64,000 nt of DNA from Phenylobacterium sp. (lineage in GTDB: Bacteria > Pseudomonadota > Alphaproteobacteria > Caulobacterales > Caulobacteraceae). Position numbers and translations under genes: made by a program. The notes under the pieces were generated by a model. That model saw only the letters and a program-made list of their open reading frames with translations. It had not been told where the DNA came from and did not search any database. Positions 37,580-45,445 of the stretch are shown piece by piece (the first letter of the stretch is position 1; the number at the start of each line of letters is the position of its first letter). Where the stretch lies: the NCBI RefSeq assembly GCF_030679875.1, contig NZ_JAUXSP010000005.1, positions 31,107 to 95,106 on the forward strand. The letters are read 5' to 3'.

Positions 37580-38751
37580 GCCTGGCCCGCGACCATAGGG
37601 CGCGGCCGGGTCAGCATCGGGATGTGGGTGAAGGCGAACAGTCCGAAAGCCAGCGACCAAGCGATGACCGAGGCGCTGAGCAGGACCGGATTGAGCGATC
37701 CTGCCGCCGCGGCCACGCGCAAGACCGCCGCCAGATTGATCAGCAGGTAGATCAGTTGCACGCTGCGGTCAGCGGCGAGCGCACGTCCGGTATGCCCTCG
37801 GCTGGCGCGCGTCATCACCGCAAGGGTCATGACGCCCACAGCCCCGACCGTGAGGGCGTGGACGCCCAGGGTCGGAGGCACGACAGTGCTGAGTACGCCC
37901 AAACCGAGCAGGCCGAGGGCCAGGGCCAGCCACCCGTAGCCGACATGCAGGATCCAGACGAGCGGCTCCTTCAGGGTCCGCCATCCGCCCCAGCGGGCCA
38001 GGCGAACGAGGTTGAGCACGCCGACCGCTGACATGGCGCTTCCGGCCAGAACACTGGCGGGCGCGACAAGCCAGGCTGCAAGCGCGCCGGCCGTCGCCAG
38101 CAGGACCAGATGATCGAACCGCGACTCCGGACGCGCTGTGGGCGCCTGACCCTGGGCCTTCAACCAGTTGTTGGTGAAGCTGGGAACTATGCGCCCGCCG
38201 ATCAGGGCGATGAGCAGGGCGATCGCGGCAATTCCCACCCGCCAGGCGATATCGGTGTCCCAAAAGGCCGGGCGCAAATGGAAGACGACATTGCCCAGGG
38301 CCATAAGGCTGACCAGCAGGCAGACCGGGGCATTGCGCCAATTGCGCCCCGCCAGCACCTCACGCCAGACTACCGCGGCGAAGACAACGAGGAAGGCGCT
38401 ATCGATGACGCCGGTGATCACCGACGACAGCCCTGGCGCGAGCATGACGACCCGGCCTGCCACCCACAGACCAAACAGGCCGGCGAGGGGCGCGCCAATG
38501 ACCGGCATGCGGCCCGTCCAGTTGGGCACCGCCGTCGTGAGGAAGCCGGCGACGATGGCCGCAAGGGCGCCGAACAACATCTCATGGATATGCCACTCAC
38601 GCGTCAGCCAACCGTCCCCGGCCAGATAGCTCCAGACCCAGAGTGGGGCGGTGATCGACGCCCAGATGGCGCCGCCCAGGAAGAACGGTCTAAAGCCGTA
38701 GCTGAAGAGGATTGGGCCGGCATAGGCGCGGCGGCGTGATGCGGTGCTCAT
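37576..38751 (-). CDS. nnrS: NnrS family heme-copper membrane protein
   Basis: A 391-residue inner-membrane protein with about 12 helices and the family signature FSYGFRPFFLGGAIWA near the N-terminus. NnrS eases nitrosative stress and accompanies denitrification genes. ATG 38751 was chosen over the ATG at 38799, because the latter lies inside the FNR box. Conserved His residues (HIHEMLFG) are candidate heme ligands. It follows nrdJ on the same strand and precedes moaA. Confidence 0.92.
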   Translation of the reverse strand: MSTASRRRAYAGPILFSYGFRPFFLGGAIWASITAPLWVWSYLAGDGWLTREWHIHEMLFGALAAIVAGFLTTAVPNWTGRMPVIGAPLAGLFGLWVAGRVVMLAPGLSSVITGVIDSAFLVVFAAVVWREVLAGRNWRNAPVCLLVSLMALGNVVFHLRPAFWDTDIAWRVGIAAIALLIALIGGRIVPSFTNNWLKAQGQAPTARPESRFDHLVLLATAGALAAWLVAPASVLAGSAMSAVGVLNLVRLARWGGWRTLKEPLVWILHVGYGWLALALGLLGLGVLSTVVPPTLGVHALTVGAVGVMTLAVMTRASRGHTGRALAADRSVQLIYLLINLAAVLRVAAAAGSLNPVLLSASVIAWSLAFGLFAFTHIPMLTRPRPMVAGQA

Positions 38752-38785
38752 GTGATGAGAATGCGCCGCATCTGCGCCATTTGCC

Positions 38786-38799
38786 TTGACCCCCATCAA
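38786..38799. promoter_or_regulatory. FNR/DNR-type box upstream of nnrS
   Basis: TTGACcccc ATCAA (contiguous) has one mismatch to consensus and lies 35-48 bases before the chosen nnrS start, between it and the nrdJ stop. Confidence 0.65.
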
Positions 38800-38811
38800 G
38801 CAGGGGACGCC

Positions 38812-41070
38812 TCATCCACACTTCGAGTAGCCGCAATCCACGCAGCTTTCGCAGCCTTCGCGTTTGACCAGTTCAAAACCGCCGCACTTGGGGCAGGCGC
38901 AGGCCTGTACAGGAAGGGCGTGTGACGGCTCGGCGGGCGCGGGGTCGGCCACCCGGACGACGATGGGCTCCGAGGCGCCTCGCTGCGGCGCCAGGTGCTG
39001 CTCAATGACACCGCCAATGGCGGCGAGCAACGAAGGCACATAGCGGCCTTCCATCCACGCCCCGCCACGGGGATCGAACACCGCTTTCAACTCCTCCACG
39101 ACAAAGGCGATTTCGCCACCCCGGCGGAACACGGCGGAGATCATTCGCGTCAGACCAAGCGTCCAGGCGTAGTGCTCCATATTCTTTGAGTTGATGAAGA
39201 TCTCAAAAGGGCGACGGCCAGCTTCATCGACGACATCGTTGATCGTCACATAGACGGCGTGGGCGCTCTCTGGCCATTTGAGCTTGTACGTCGCCCCCTC
39301 CAGGGCGCGAGGCCGGGCCGGGAGGTCATGCGCTGCGATGACGGGGGCGCCTTGAGCGGCGGGTTCGGCAGGGGGCGTCACCGAGAGCACCGAGCCCGTC
39401 ACCGCATTGGGCCGATAGGTGGTCAGGCCTTTGCAGCCGAGCCGGTAGCCCTCCAGATAGACATCTCCGAAGGCGTCGAACCCGATGGTTTCAGGGCAGT
39501 TGACCGTCTTTGAGATGGAGGAGTCGATCTGCGCCTGGGCGGCGGCCTGCATGCGCAGATGGTCGGCGGGATTGAGCGTCTGAGCGGTGACGAAGATGTC
39601 GGCGGGCGGTTCGGCGTCACCATGCAGGCGCTTCCAAAGGGCCAGCGCATAGTCCTCGACCGCCTCCTCGCGGGCGCCCCCGTCAGGTTGACGGACCTTG
39701 CGGGTATAGGCGAACGCGAAAACAGGCTCGATGCCAGAGGAGACATTGCCGGCCAGAAGCGAGGTGGTGCCAGTGGGGGCGATGGACGTCAGGCAACCGT
39801 TGCGCAATCCGTGACGTGCGATGCGCGCGCGGGTGTCCTCATCCAGGTCGCGCAGGTTTGGCCGGTCAAGAATGGCGGGGTCGTAGAGCGGGAAGGGGCC
39901 CTTTTCGGCCGCCAGATCGGCCGAGGCGCGATAGGCTTCGCGCTTGATCTGACCTAGCCATTCGCTCGTCAGGGCGACGGCCGCATCCGACCCATAGGCC
40001 GCTCCGCAGAACACGAGCGCATCGGCCAGGCCGGTGACCCCGAGCCCAATGCGGCGTTTGGCCTTGGCTTCAGTCTCCTGCGCCTCGAGGGGGAAGCGCG
40101 AAATGTCGATGACATTGTCGAGCATCCGCACCGCCGTGTAGGTCAATTCGCTGAGCTGAGACATGTCCAGCCGCGCGCCGGCGCTGAAGGGCGCTTCAAC
40201 GAGACGGGCCAGATTGATCGAGCCCAGCAGGCAGGCGCCGTAGGGCGGGAGCATCTGCTCGCCGCACGGATTGCTGGCCAGGATGGTTTCGCAATAGCTC
40301 AGATTGTTCTGGGCGTTCACCCGATCGATGAAGATGACCCCGGGCTCGGCGGCGTCATAGGTCGCCTGCATCAGACGCCGCCAGATGTCCTTGGCGGCGA
40401 CGGTCCGGACGACTTGCCCTTGAAACATCAGAGGCCAGTCCGCATCCGCCTCCAGGGCGGTCATGAAGGCGTCTGTCACCAGGACGGAGAGATTGAAGTT
40501 CCGAAGCCGCAGCGGATCACGCTTGGCGTCGATGAAGGCCTCGATGTCCGGATGGTCGATGCGCAGACAGCCCATCATGGCGCCACGGCGCTGTCCTGCT
40601 GACATAATGGTGCGGCACATGGAGTCCCAGACATCCATGAAGCTGAGGGGACCGGAGGCGTCGGCGGCCACCCCCCGGACGGGAGCTCCAGACGGGCGAA
40701 TCGAGGAGAAGTCCATGCCGACCCCACCCCCCTGCTGCATGGTGATCGCCGCCTCACGGACCTGGCCGAAGATGGCTTCCAGGCTGTCGGGGATCTTGCC
40801 CATGACGAAGCAGTTGAAGAGCGTGACCGCGCGACCGGACCCGGCCCCCGCCAGAATCCGGCCAGCGGGAATGAACTTGTAGTCCTCCATGGCCGCCCGG
40901 AACCGCCCGGCCGCAGCTGCGCGCAAATCCGGCGCCTCCCCCTCGGCGAGGGCGACCGCGACGCGGCGCCAGGTCGCTTCAATGGAGTCGTCGGCCTCCG
41001 CGCCCGAGGTGGGTGCGAAGCGATACTTGCTGGACCAGATTTCCTGGGCGAGAGGATTGTCGAACGCCAT
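38812..41070 (-). CDS. nrdJ: Adenosylcobalamin-dependent (class II) ribonucleoside-diphosphate reductase
   Basis: A 752-residue cytosolic enzyme making deoxynucleotides without oxygen, using coenzyme B12 to start the radical. The finger-loop segment NPCGEQMLPPYGACLLGSINLA carries the active-site Cys and Glu. The C-terminus has a zinc-ribbon-like end with two CxxC pairs (CPKCGGFELV, CESCVDCGYSKCG) as in class II enzymes. The true start is ATG 41070 (AGGAGA upstream); the frame is open for 109 codons further up, but that part is composed of unlikely residues. An FNR-like box is about 103-116 bases upstream, so nrdJ is probably induced anaerobically. B12 supply is not encoded here. Confidence 0.95.
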   Translation of the reverse strand: MAFDNPLAQEIWSSKYRFAPTSGAEADDSIEATWRRVAVALAEGEAPDLRAAAAGRFRAAMEDYKFIPAGRILAGAGSGRAVTLFNCFVMGKIPDSLEAIFGQVREAAITMQQGGGVGMDFSSIRPSGAPVRGVAADASGPLSFMDVWDSMCRTIMSAGQRRGAMMGCLRIDHPDIEAFIDAKRDPLRLRNFNLSVLVTDAFMTALEADADWPLMFQGQVVRTVAAKDIWRRLMQATYDAAEPGVIFIDRVNAQNNLSYCETILASNPCGEQMLPPYGACLLGSINLARLVEAPFSAGARLDMSQLSELTYTAVRMLDNVIDISRFPLEAQETEAKAKRRIGLGVTGLADALVFCGAAYGSDAAVALTSEWLGQIKREAYRASADLAAEKGPFPLYDPAILDRPNLRDLDEDTRARIARHGLRNGCLTSIAPTGTTSLLAGNVSSGIEPVFAFAYTRKVRQPDGGAREEAVEDYALALWKRLHGDAEPPADIFVTAQTLNPADHLRMQAAAQAQIDSSISKTVNCPETIGFDAFGDVYLEGYRLGCKGLTTYRPNAVTGSVLSVTPPAEPAAQGAPVIAAHDLPARPRALEGATYKLKWPESAHAVYVTINDVVDEAGRRPFEIFINSKNMEHYAWTLGLTRMISAVFRRGGEIAFVVEELKAVFDPRGGAWMEGRYVPSLLAAIGGVIEQHLAPQRGASEPIVVRVADPAPAEPSHALPVQACACPKCGGFELVKREGCESCVDCGYSKCG

Positions 41071-41172
41071 CAGCCTGTCTCCTGGGTGGGCCGTCCAGGC
41101 TGTTCGATTCGCTGCGGCGTGCGACAGGGCCAATACGGTGTCGCAGGGCGCCCAATTCCTGCGGTCGGCCAG

Positions 41173-41186
41173 GTGATGGACATCAA
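41173..41186. promoter_or_regulatory. FNR/DNR-type box upstream of nrdJ
   Basis: GTGATggacATCAA has one mismatch (first base). It lies 103-116 bases before the nrdJ start, in the 192-base space before the small plus-strand reading frame. Confidence 0.5.
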
Positions 41187-41262
41187 GCCCCGGAGCCGGC
41201 GGCTTCAATGCGCCCCCTGGCGCCCACGCCCATGATGATCTCTCACTCAGGAGATCGCCCAA

Positions 41263-41454
41263 ATGCTTTCCGAGATGCAGATCGTCGAGCGGGAGTTCGC
41301 CCGCCGCCCGCCACTGGCTGATGACGACCGTCAGACCCAGACCCCGTCGGCTCCATCCTGCGCGCCCACGCCGAGCCGTCCCGTGCGGTGGCTCCATGCG
41401 ATGGCCTGGGTGCTGGCGACTCCGTCCGCCGCCGTCCTTCTGGGGCGCACCTGA
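41263..41454 (+). CDS. Possible small membrane-anchored hypothetical protein (63 aa)
   Basis: An ATG at 41263 with AGGAGA about nine bases upstream opens a 63-codon frame that stops three bases before moeA ends on the other strand. The product has a charged N-terminus, a Pro/Arg/Gln-rich middle and a C-terminal hydrophobic stretch (AMAWVLATPSAAVLLG) that could be a tail anchor. It is convergent with moeA and divergent from nrdJ. No family was recognised; the composition is also what a chance frame in GC-rich DNA gives. Confidence 0.35.
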   Translation: MLSEMQIVEREFARRPPLADDDRQTQTPSAPSCAPTPSRPVRWLHAMAWVLATPSAAVLLGRT

Positions 41455-41457
41455 GAG

Positions 41458-42639
41458 CTAGAGAGCCAGAATCCTGACCGGGGCTCCCGTCGGCAAACCC
41501 GGTGAGGCGGGATCTCGGCGCGCCAGTAGCGTCCATTCTCCCATCACCGCCTGGGCGCTGGAATCCTGATTGTCGCAGGGATGCGCGCCGGCCACGTCCA
41601 TGCTGGCCCGTACGAACACCTCCCGCTCCCCGGTGGGAGCGAAGGGCCCGCCCGCTGGCACATCGCGCCAGGCCCAGGCCTCTGACGGCGAGCGGCCGGC
41701 CAGCGCGGCCAGCAGGGGCGCGAGGAAGAGGCGCGCCGTGACCATGGCGGCGGTGGGATTCCCGGGGAGACCGACCACCAGCCGCCCCCTCGACCGGCCA
41801 ATCCAGACCGGCTTGCCCGGTTTCATGGCCACCTTGTCGACGATCAGCTCAAGCTGCTCGAAGGCGGCTCTGGCGAAGTCCCTCTCGCCGACCGAGGCGC
41901 CCCCGGTCATCACGATGAGATCGGCGCTCGCCTGCTCCTCCGACACCGTGCGGCGCAATATGGCCAGGTCGTCGGGAGCGCGACGACGCCGCACGACGCC
42001 CGCGCCCCATCGGCGAGCCAGGCTGGCCACGCCGTAGGACACGCTATCGGGAACACGCCCGGGTCGATCCAGCGCCGTTCCAGGCGCGACGAGCTCATCG
42101 CCCGAGGAGATGATGGCGACGCGCGGCCGTCGGCTTACTGAGACCTGCGGCCTGTCTGCCGCTGCAGCGAGCAGGAGGGCGCCCGGATCCATGACCCGCC
42201 CCCGCCTCAACAGGACTTGGTGAGCCCGAAAGTCAGACCCCGCCTGTCGAATGTGAGAGCTGGAGAGCTGATCGGGATCCAGCGTGACGCCCTCGACCGT
42301 GGTTCGCACCAGTTCTTGGGGCACAACCCGGTCGAAGCCGGCAGGCAAAGGCGCACCTGTAAAGATGCGCGCGCAGACCGCCGCCGGCAGTTCCCCGGGG
42401 GGCGCGTCGCCGGCGTAGATTTCGCCGCAGATAGGCCAGACGGTCCGACCTGCCTTCAGGTCGGAGTCGCGGATCGCATAGCCGTCCATGGCCGAAACGG
42501 CATGGGCAGGGCTGTCGCAGGCGGCCAGGATGTCCTGCGCCAGGACCCGGCCATCGGCATCCTCCAGCCCCACCGTCTCGGGGTCCAGGGGCTCGGCCAG
42601 ATCAGCCAGACGGAGGCAGGCTTCGTCAAAGCTGATCAT
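41458..42639 (-). CDS. moeA: Molybdopterin molybdenumtransferase MoeA
   Basis: A 393-residue cytosolic enzyme inserting molybdate into adenylylated molybdopterin. The conserved blocks are AVSAMDGYAIR near 40-50, TGGASVGERDF near 245, and KPGKPVWIGR followed by VGLPGNPTAAMV. ATG 42639 overlaps the moaB stop (ATGA) by four bases. The length is slightly under E. coli MoeA (411). The third gene of moaD-moaB-moeA. Confidence 0.93.
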   Translation of the reverse strand: MISFDEACLRLADLAEPLDPETVGLEDADGRVLAQDILAACDSPAHAVSAMDGYAIRDSDLKAGRTVWPICGEIYAGDAPPGELPAAVCARIFTGAPLPAGFDRVVPQELVRTTVEGVTLDPDQLSSSHIRQAGSDFRAHQVLLRRGRVMDPGALLLAAAADRPQVSVSRRPRVAIISSGDELVAPGTALDRPGRVPDSVSYGVASLARRWGAGVVRRRRAPDDLAILRRTVSEEQASADLIVMTGGASVGERDFARAAFEQLELIVDKVAMKPGKPVWIGRSRGRLVVGLPGNPTAAMVTARLFLAPLLAALAGRSPSEAWAWRDVPAGGPFAPTGEREVFVRASMDVAGAHPCDNQDSSAQAVMGEWTLLARRDPASPGLPTGAPVRILAL

Positions 42640-43175
42640 GCACAGACGCCCCGATAGCGCGGGACCTGTCCGACCAGGGAGCACGGGCGGAAGCGGCTGT
42701 CGAACTCCTGCGCGAGCACCAGATCCCAGGCGTCGCGGCAGGCGCCGGTGGAGCCTGGAACGCAGAAGATGAAGGTATCCCCGATCTGGCCCGCCAGGGC
42801 CCGCGACTGCAGGGTCGACACCCCGACCGTTTCATAGCTGGCCTGGTGAAAGACGACGGAGAACCCGTCCATCTCGCGGCCGAGCAGCGGGCGCACCGCC
42901 TCGGGCGTCACGTCCCGCGGCGAGAAGCCAGTGCCGCCGGTGGTCAAGATGACGTCCACCTGTGGGTCAATCGACCAAAGGCGGACCTGACGGCCAATAG
43001 CCTCAACCTCATCGGGCACAATGGCGCGGCCGGCCAGTTCATGGCCGGCGTTGGACAGCCGGTCAGCGAGCAGGGCGCCGGAGGTGTCGGTGGTCTCGTT
43101 GCGGGTGTCGGAGATGGTCAGAACCGCGATGCGAAGCGGATAGAACGGCAGGCTCTCATCAAGGCCATGCTTCAT
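42636..43175 (-). CDS. moaB: Molybdenum cofactor biosynthesis protein B (molybdopterin adenylyltransferase-like)
   Basis: A 179-residue cytosolic protein of the MoaB/Mog group. It carries the nucleotide-binding loop TGGTGFSPRDVTPEAVRPLL (about 98-117) and the start RIAVLTISDTRN. ATG 43175 has GGAGG eight bases upstream; an upstream ATG would only add an unlikely extension. It follows moaD by four bases and overlaps moeA by four. With MoeA it would finish cofactor assembly. Confidence 0.93.
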   Translation of the reverse strand: MKHGLDESLPFYPLRIAVLTISDTRNETTDTSGALLADRLSNAGHELAGRAIVPDEVEAIGRQVRLWSIDPQVDVILTTGGTGFSPRDVTPEAVRPLLGREMDGFSVVFHQASYETVGVSTLQSRALAGQIGDTFIFCVPGSTGACRDAWDLVLAQEFDSRFRPCSLVGQVPRYRGVCA

Positions 43176-43179
43176 GGGA

Positions 43180-43476
43180 TCAACCTCCAGAAAACGGAGA
43201 GAAAAAGGCGACTTCGGCGCCGGGATGGATATGCGCGCCATCGATGAGGAGCACTTGATCGACGGCCGCCCTGATCCCAGGCGCCGCAAAGGCGGCGGCG
43301 GCGGCGGCGTCAGGGAGTTGGGCGGTGATCAAAGCCTTCAGATCATCCAGCGAGACGCCGCCATCCGGCACACGCACTCGGTGGCTGCGCCCCAGTCGGT
43401 CGCTGACAGCGCCGAAGAAGAGAACAGTTGTGTTGGCCTCCACCGTCCGGGGCGTCTTCCACATGACATCTGGCAT
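43180..43476 (-). CDS. moaD: MoaD/ThiS-like small sulfur-carrier subunit of molybdopterin synthase
   Basis: A 98-residue ubiquitin-fold protein ending in the functional Gly-Gly (FFSPFSGG). The N-terminus shows VLFFGAVSDRLG, a MoaD hallmark, and an Ala-rich stretch in the middle. It supplies sulfur to the dithiolene with MoaE, which is not encoded here. It is first in moaD-moaB-moeA and lies four bases from moaB. The start ATG at 43476 has AAGGAC upstream; a Met four codons later is possible. Confidence 0.85.
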   Translation of the reverse strand: MPDVMWKTPRTVEANTTVLFFGAVSDRLGRSHRVRVPDGGVSLDDLKALITAQLPDAAAAAAFAAPGIRAAVDQVLLIDGAHIHPGAEVAFFSPFSGG

Positions 43477-43733
43477 TGTTCGTCCTTCGAGGCCGCAAGA
43501 CTTGCCGGAGGGTGAATTCTCGCGGCGCTAGCGCTGTATCAGTCCGGCTCGCCGAGAGCTGTCGTGCGCAACATCCCGACCCCGCCTGCGTCACTAGTTA
43601 GCCTGCGACCGTCGATATCGGATCGCTCAATGTCATTTGCCGACTGAACCATTATCAATTGAGCGGTTTAACCGCGGCAATGTGATCGGGAGTGACGGGC
43701 GGTACAGTTGTGGCAAGTCTAAGGAGGACTGTC

Positions 43734-44114
43734 ATGCGTCTGAATGTTCGACTCGAATCTCTTACCACTGCCGCTGCGGCGATCTCGGCTACGCTTGCCC
43801 TGGTGTCCGTCGGCCTGAGCGCGGGCGCCGCCCAAGCTGAATCGGTCGCCGACCTCGCCGTGATGGGCCGGGCCCCGACGACAGTGACCATTCCCTATGC
43901 CGGAAGGACTCTTCAGGCGGTGCGGCTGGACGTCCGAGAGGCCGCAGGCGTCGTGTGCGACGCAGCGCTGATCTACGGCGAACTGGAGCCCATGGATCGG
44001 CAATGGTGCCGCGACAAGGCGACGGCGCGGACGTTGCGCACCTATGCGAAGCTTCGGGCGCAAAACCTCGCTGAGGCCGCTCCCCTGCAAGTCCGCGTCC
44101 TGGCGTCGCGCTGA
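43734..44114 (+). CDS. UrcA-family-like exported protein
   Basis: A 126-residue protein with an N-terminal signal (residues 1-33, cut near AGAAQAES) and a mature domain with VPYxxxxxRL-like strand and helix and two cysteines (VVCD and QWCRDK) that could form a disulfide. This resembles the UrcA family of small exported proteins, frequent in Caulobacterales and sphingomonads, function unknown. AAGGAGGA six bases before the ATG 43734 supports the start. It is read away from moaD; a GGTTTAACC palindrome lies in the 257-base divergent region. Confidence 0.65.
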   Translation: MRLNVRLESLTTAAAAISATLALVSVGLSAGAAQAESVADLAVMGRAPTTVTIPYAGRTLQAVRLDVREAAGVVCDAALIYGELEPMDRQWCRDKATARTLRTYAKLRAQNLAEAAPLQVRVLASR

Positions 44115-44156
44115 CGCAGGCTGGATGGCCTGATCGGCGAGCAGAACGGTGAACAG

Positions 44157-44678
44157 ATGAGGCTTCCTGTGGGCGCACGCGCGCTCAGGCGCGCTGATGG
44201 TCGAGTAGAGGGAGTCCTGGCCCGGGATCTCCCTCACCCGGCCGAAAGGGTTTGGGCCCATCTCATCGCCCCTGAGTTTCTGCCGCTCTGGCTTGCGGAG
44301 GGGCGGGTTGAGCCGAGGCTCGACGGGTTTGCGCGCCTGGACTTCGGCCAAAGCGGATCGGCCATCGACAGCCCCGTGACACAAGTCATCCCGTTGCAGG
44401 CGCTGGACTATTCCTGGAGCGGGCCGGGGGAGCCGGAACGGCCCTTGCGTTGGCGTCTTCGGGCTGTGGGTCCTGCAGAGACACGGCTTCTTCTGTCTGT
44501 GACGACCCCTGAGGCCGACGATCCGGCCCGCGCGCTGGCCGGCTGGGACGCCCATCTGGAGATGCTGGCCGCAGCGCTCGAGGGCGTGCCGATCAAGTTT
44601 CCGTTCCAGCACTTTCAAGCCGCGCGCGCAGCGCTGTCGGCTGAGCTGATCGAAGGCGACGTGCAGGCGGCGATGTGA
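44157..44678 (+). CDS. SRPBCC/AHSA1-domain protein
   Basis: A 173-residue cytosolic protein. The pattern VLARDLPHPAERVWAHLIAPEFLPLWLAEG, followed by strands and a closing helix (WDAHLEMLAAALEG), is typical of the Aha1/CalC ligand-binding (START-like) fold. Lengths of this family are about 150-170. It lies between the UrcA-like gene and ric, and its stop codon overlaps the FNR-like box of ric. Ligand unknown. Confidence 0.75.
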   Translation: MRLPVGARALRRADGRVEGVLARDLPHPAERVWAHLIAPEFLPLWLAEGRVEPRLDGFARLDFGQSGSAIDSPVTQVIPLQALDYSWSGPGEPERPLRWRLRAVGPAETRLLLSVTTPEADDPARALAGWDAHLEMLAAALEGVPIKFPFQHFQAARAALSAELIEGDVQAAM

Positions 44679-44688
44679 CGAAGATCAA
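44675..44688. promoter_or_regulatory. FNR/DNR-like box upstream of ric
   Basis: GTGACgaagATCAA has two mismatches to the consensus. It overlaps the stop of the SRPBCC gene, 70-83 bases before the ric start. Confidence 0.45.
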
Positions 44689-44757
44689 GGCGCGCGCGGG
44701 CGCCTGCCAAAGGGGGCGGCGGCCTATCGCCCTATAGAGAACTCAACGGAGGTTCTC

Positions 44758-45402
44758 ATGATTTCTCAAGACGCCACCATCCGCGACATCGCCGTTGAAC
44801 GCCCTGGCGCGACGGCCGTCTTCCGGCGACACAAGATCGACTTCTGCGGCGATGGCGGCGCTTCGCTTTGGCAAGCCGCCCTTCAACGGGGCCTGTCAGT
44901 CTCGGAGCTGCAGGCCGAACTCAACGACCTTGCGGCTGGTCACGGCGACCTGCCCGCTGATCCGGACGGCCTGATCTCTCACATCATCAGCCGGTATCAC
45001 GACGTCCACATGGCGGAGTTGCCCGAGGCCCTGCGCCTGGCGCGACGCGTCGAGGCGGTTCACCGGGCCAAGGCTGACTGTCCGCATGGTCTGGCTGATC
45101 ACCTGGCGCTGATCTTTGATGAGTTGCAGGGCCATCAACACAAGGAAGAGGCGGTCCTGTTTCCCATGATGCTGCAGGGAGGCGCGCCGATGATCCGCTT
45201 CCCCATCGCGCGGATGTTGGCTGAGCACGTTGATGTTGGCGAGCAGTTGGACGAACTGGCCCGGCTGACAACCGATTTCACGCCGCCCGAGGGCGCATGC
45301 ACCACCTGGCGCGCCCTCTATGAAATGTGCCGGAAGCTGGATGAAGATCTGCGTGAGCACATGCACATCGAGAACAACATCCTATTCCCGAAGTTCGTCT
45401 GA
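44758..45402 (+). CDS. ytfE: Iron-sulfur cluster repair di-iron protein (RIC/ScdA/YtfE)
   Basis: A 214-residue cytosolic di-iron protein that repairs Fe-S clusters after nitrosative or oxidative damage. The N-terminal DUF542 segment has TAVFRRHKIDFCGDGG (about 19-34), with Cys30. A hemerythrin-like domain follows with His and Glu in HLALIFDELQGHQHKEEAVLFPM and a C-terminal LREHMHIENNILFPKF. The length and two-domain layout are normal. It has its own ribosome site and precedes hemN. Confidence 0.94.
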   Translation: MISQDATIRDIAVERPGATAVFRRHKIDFCGDGGASLWQAALQRGLSVSELQAELNDLAAGHGDLPADPDGLISHIISRYHDVHMAELPEALRLARRVEAVHRAKADCPHGLADHLALIFDELQGHQHKEEAVLFPMMLQGGAPMIRFPIARMLAEHVDVGEQLDELARLTTDFTPPEGACTTWRALYEMCRKLDEDLREHMHIENNILFPKFV

Positions 45403-45445
45403 GCCCTAGGCTATTGGGGCAATAGTGCAGTCAAAGAAGGCTATC

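Noticed and set aside
41070..41397. N-terminal extension of nrdJ by 109 codons
   Set aside because: The extension lacks family similarity and the ATG at 41070 has a good ribosome site.
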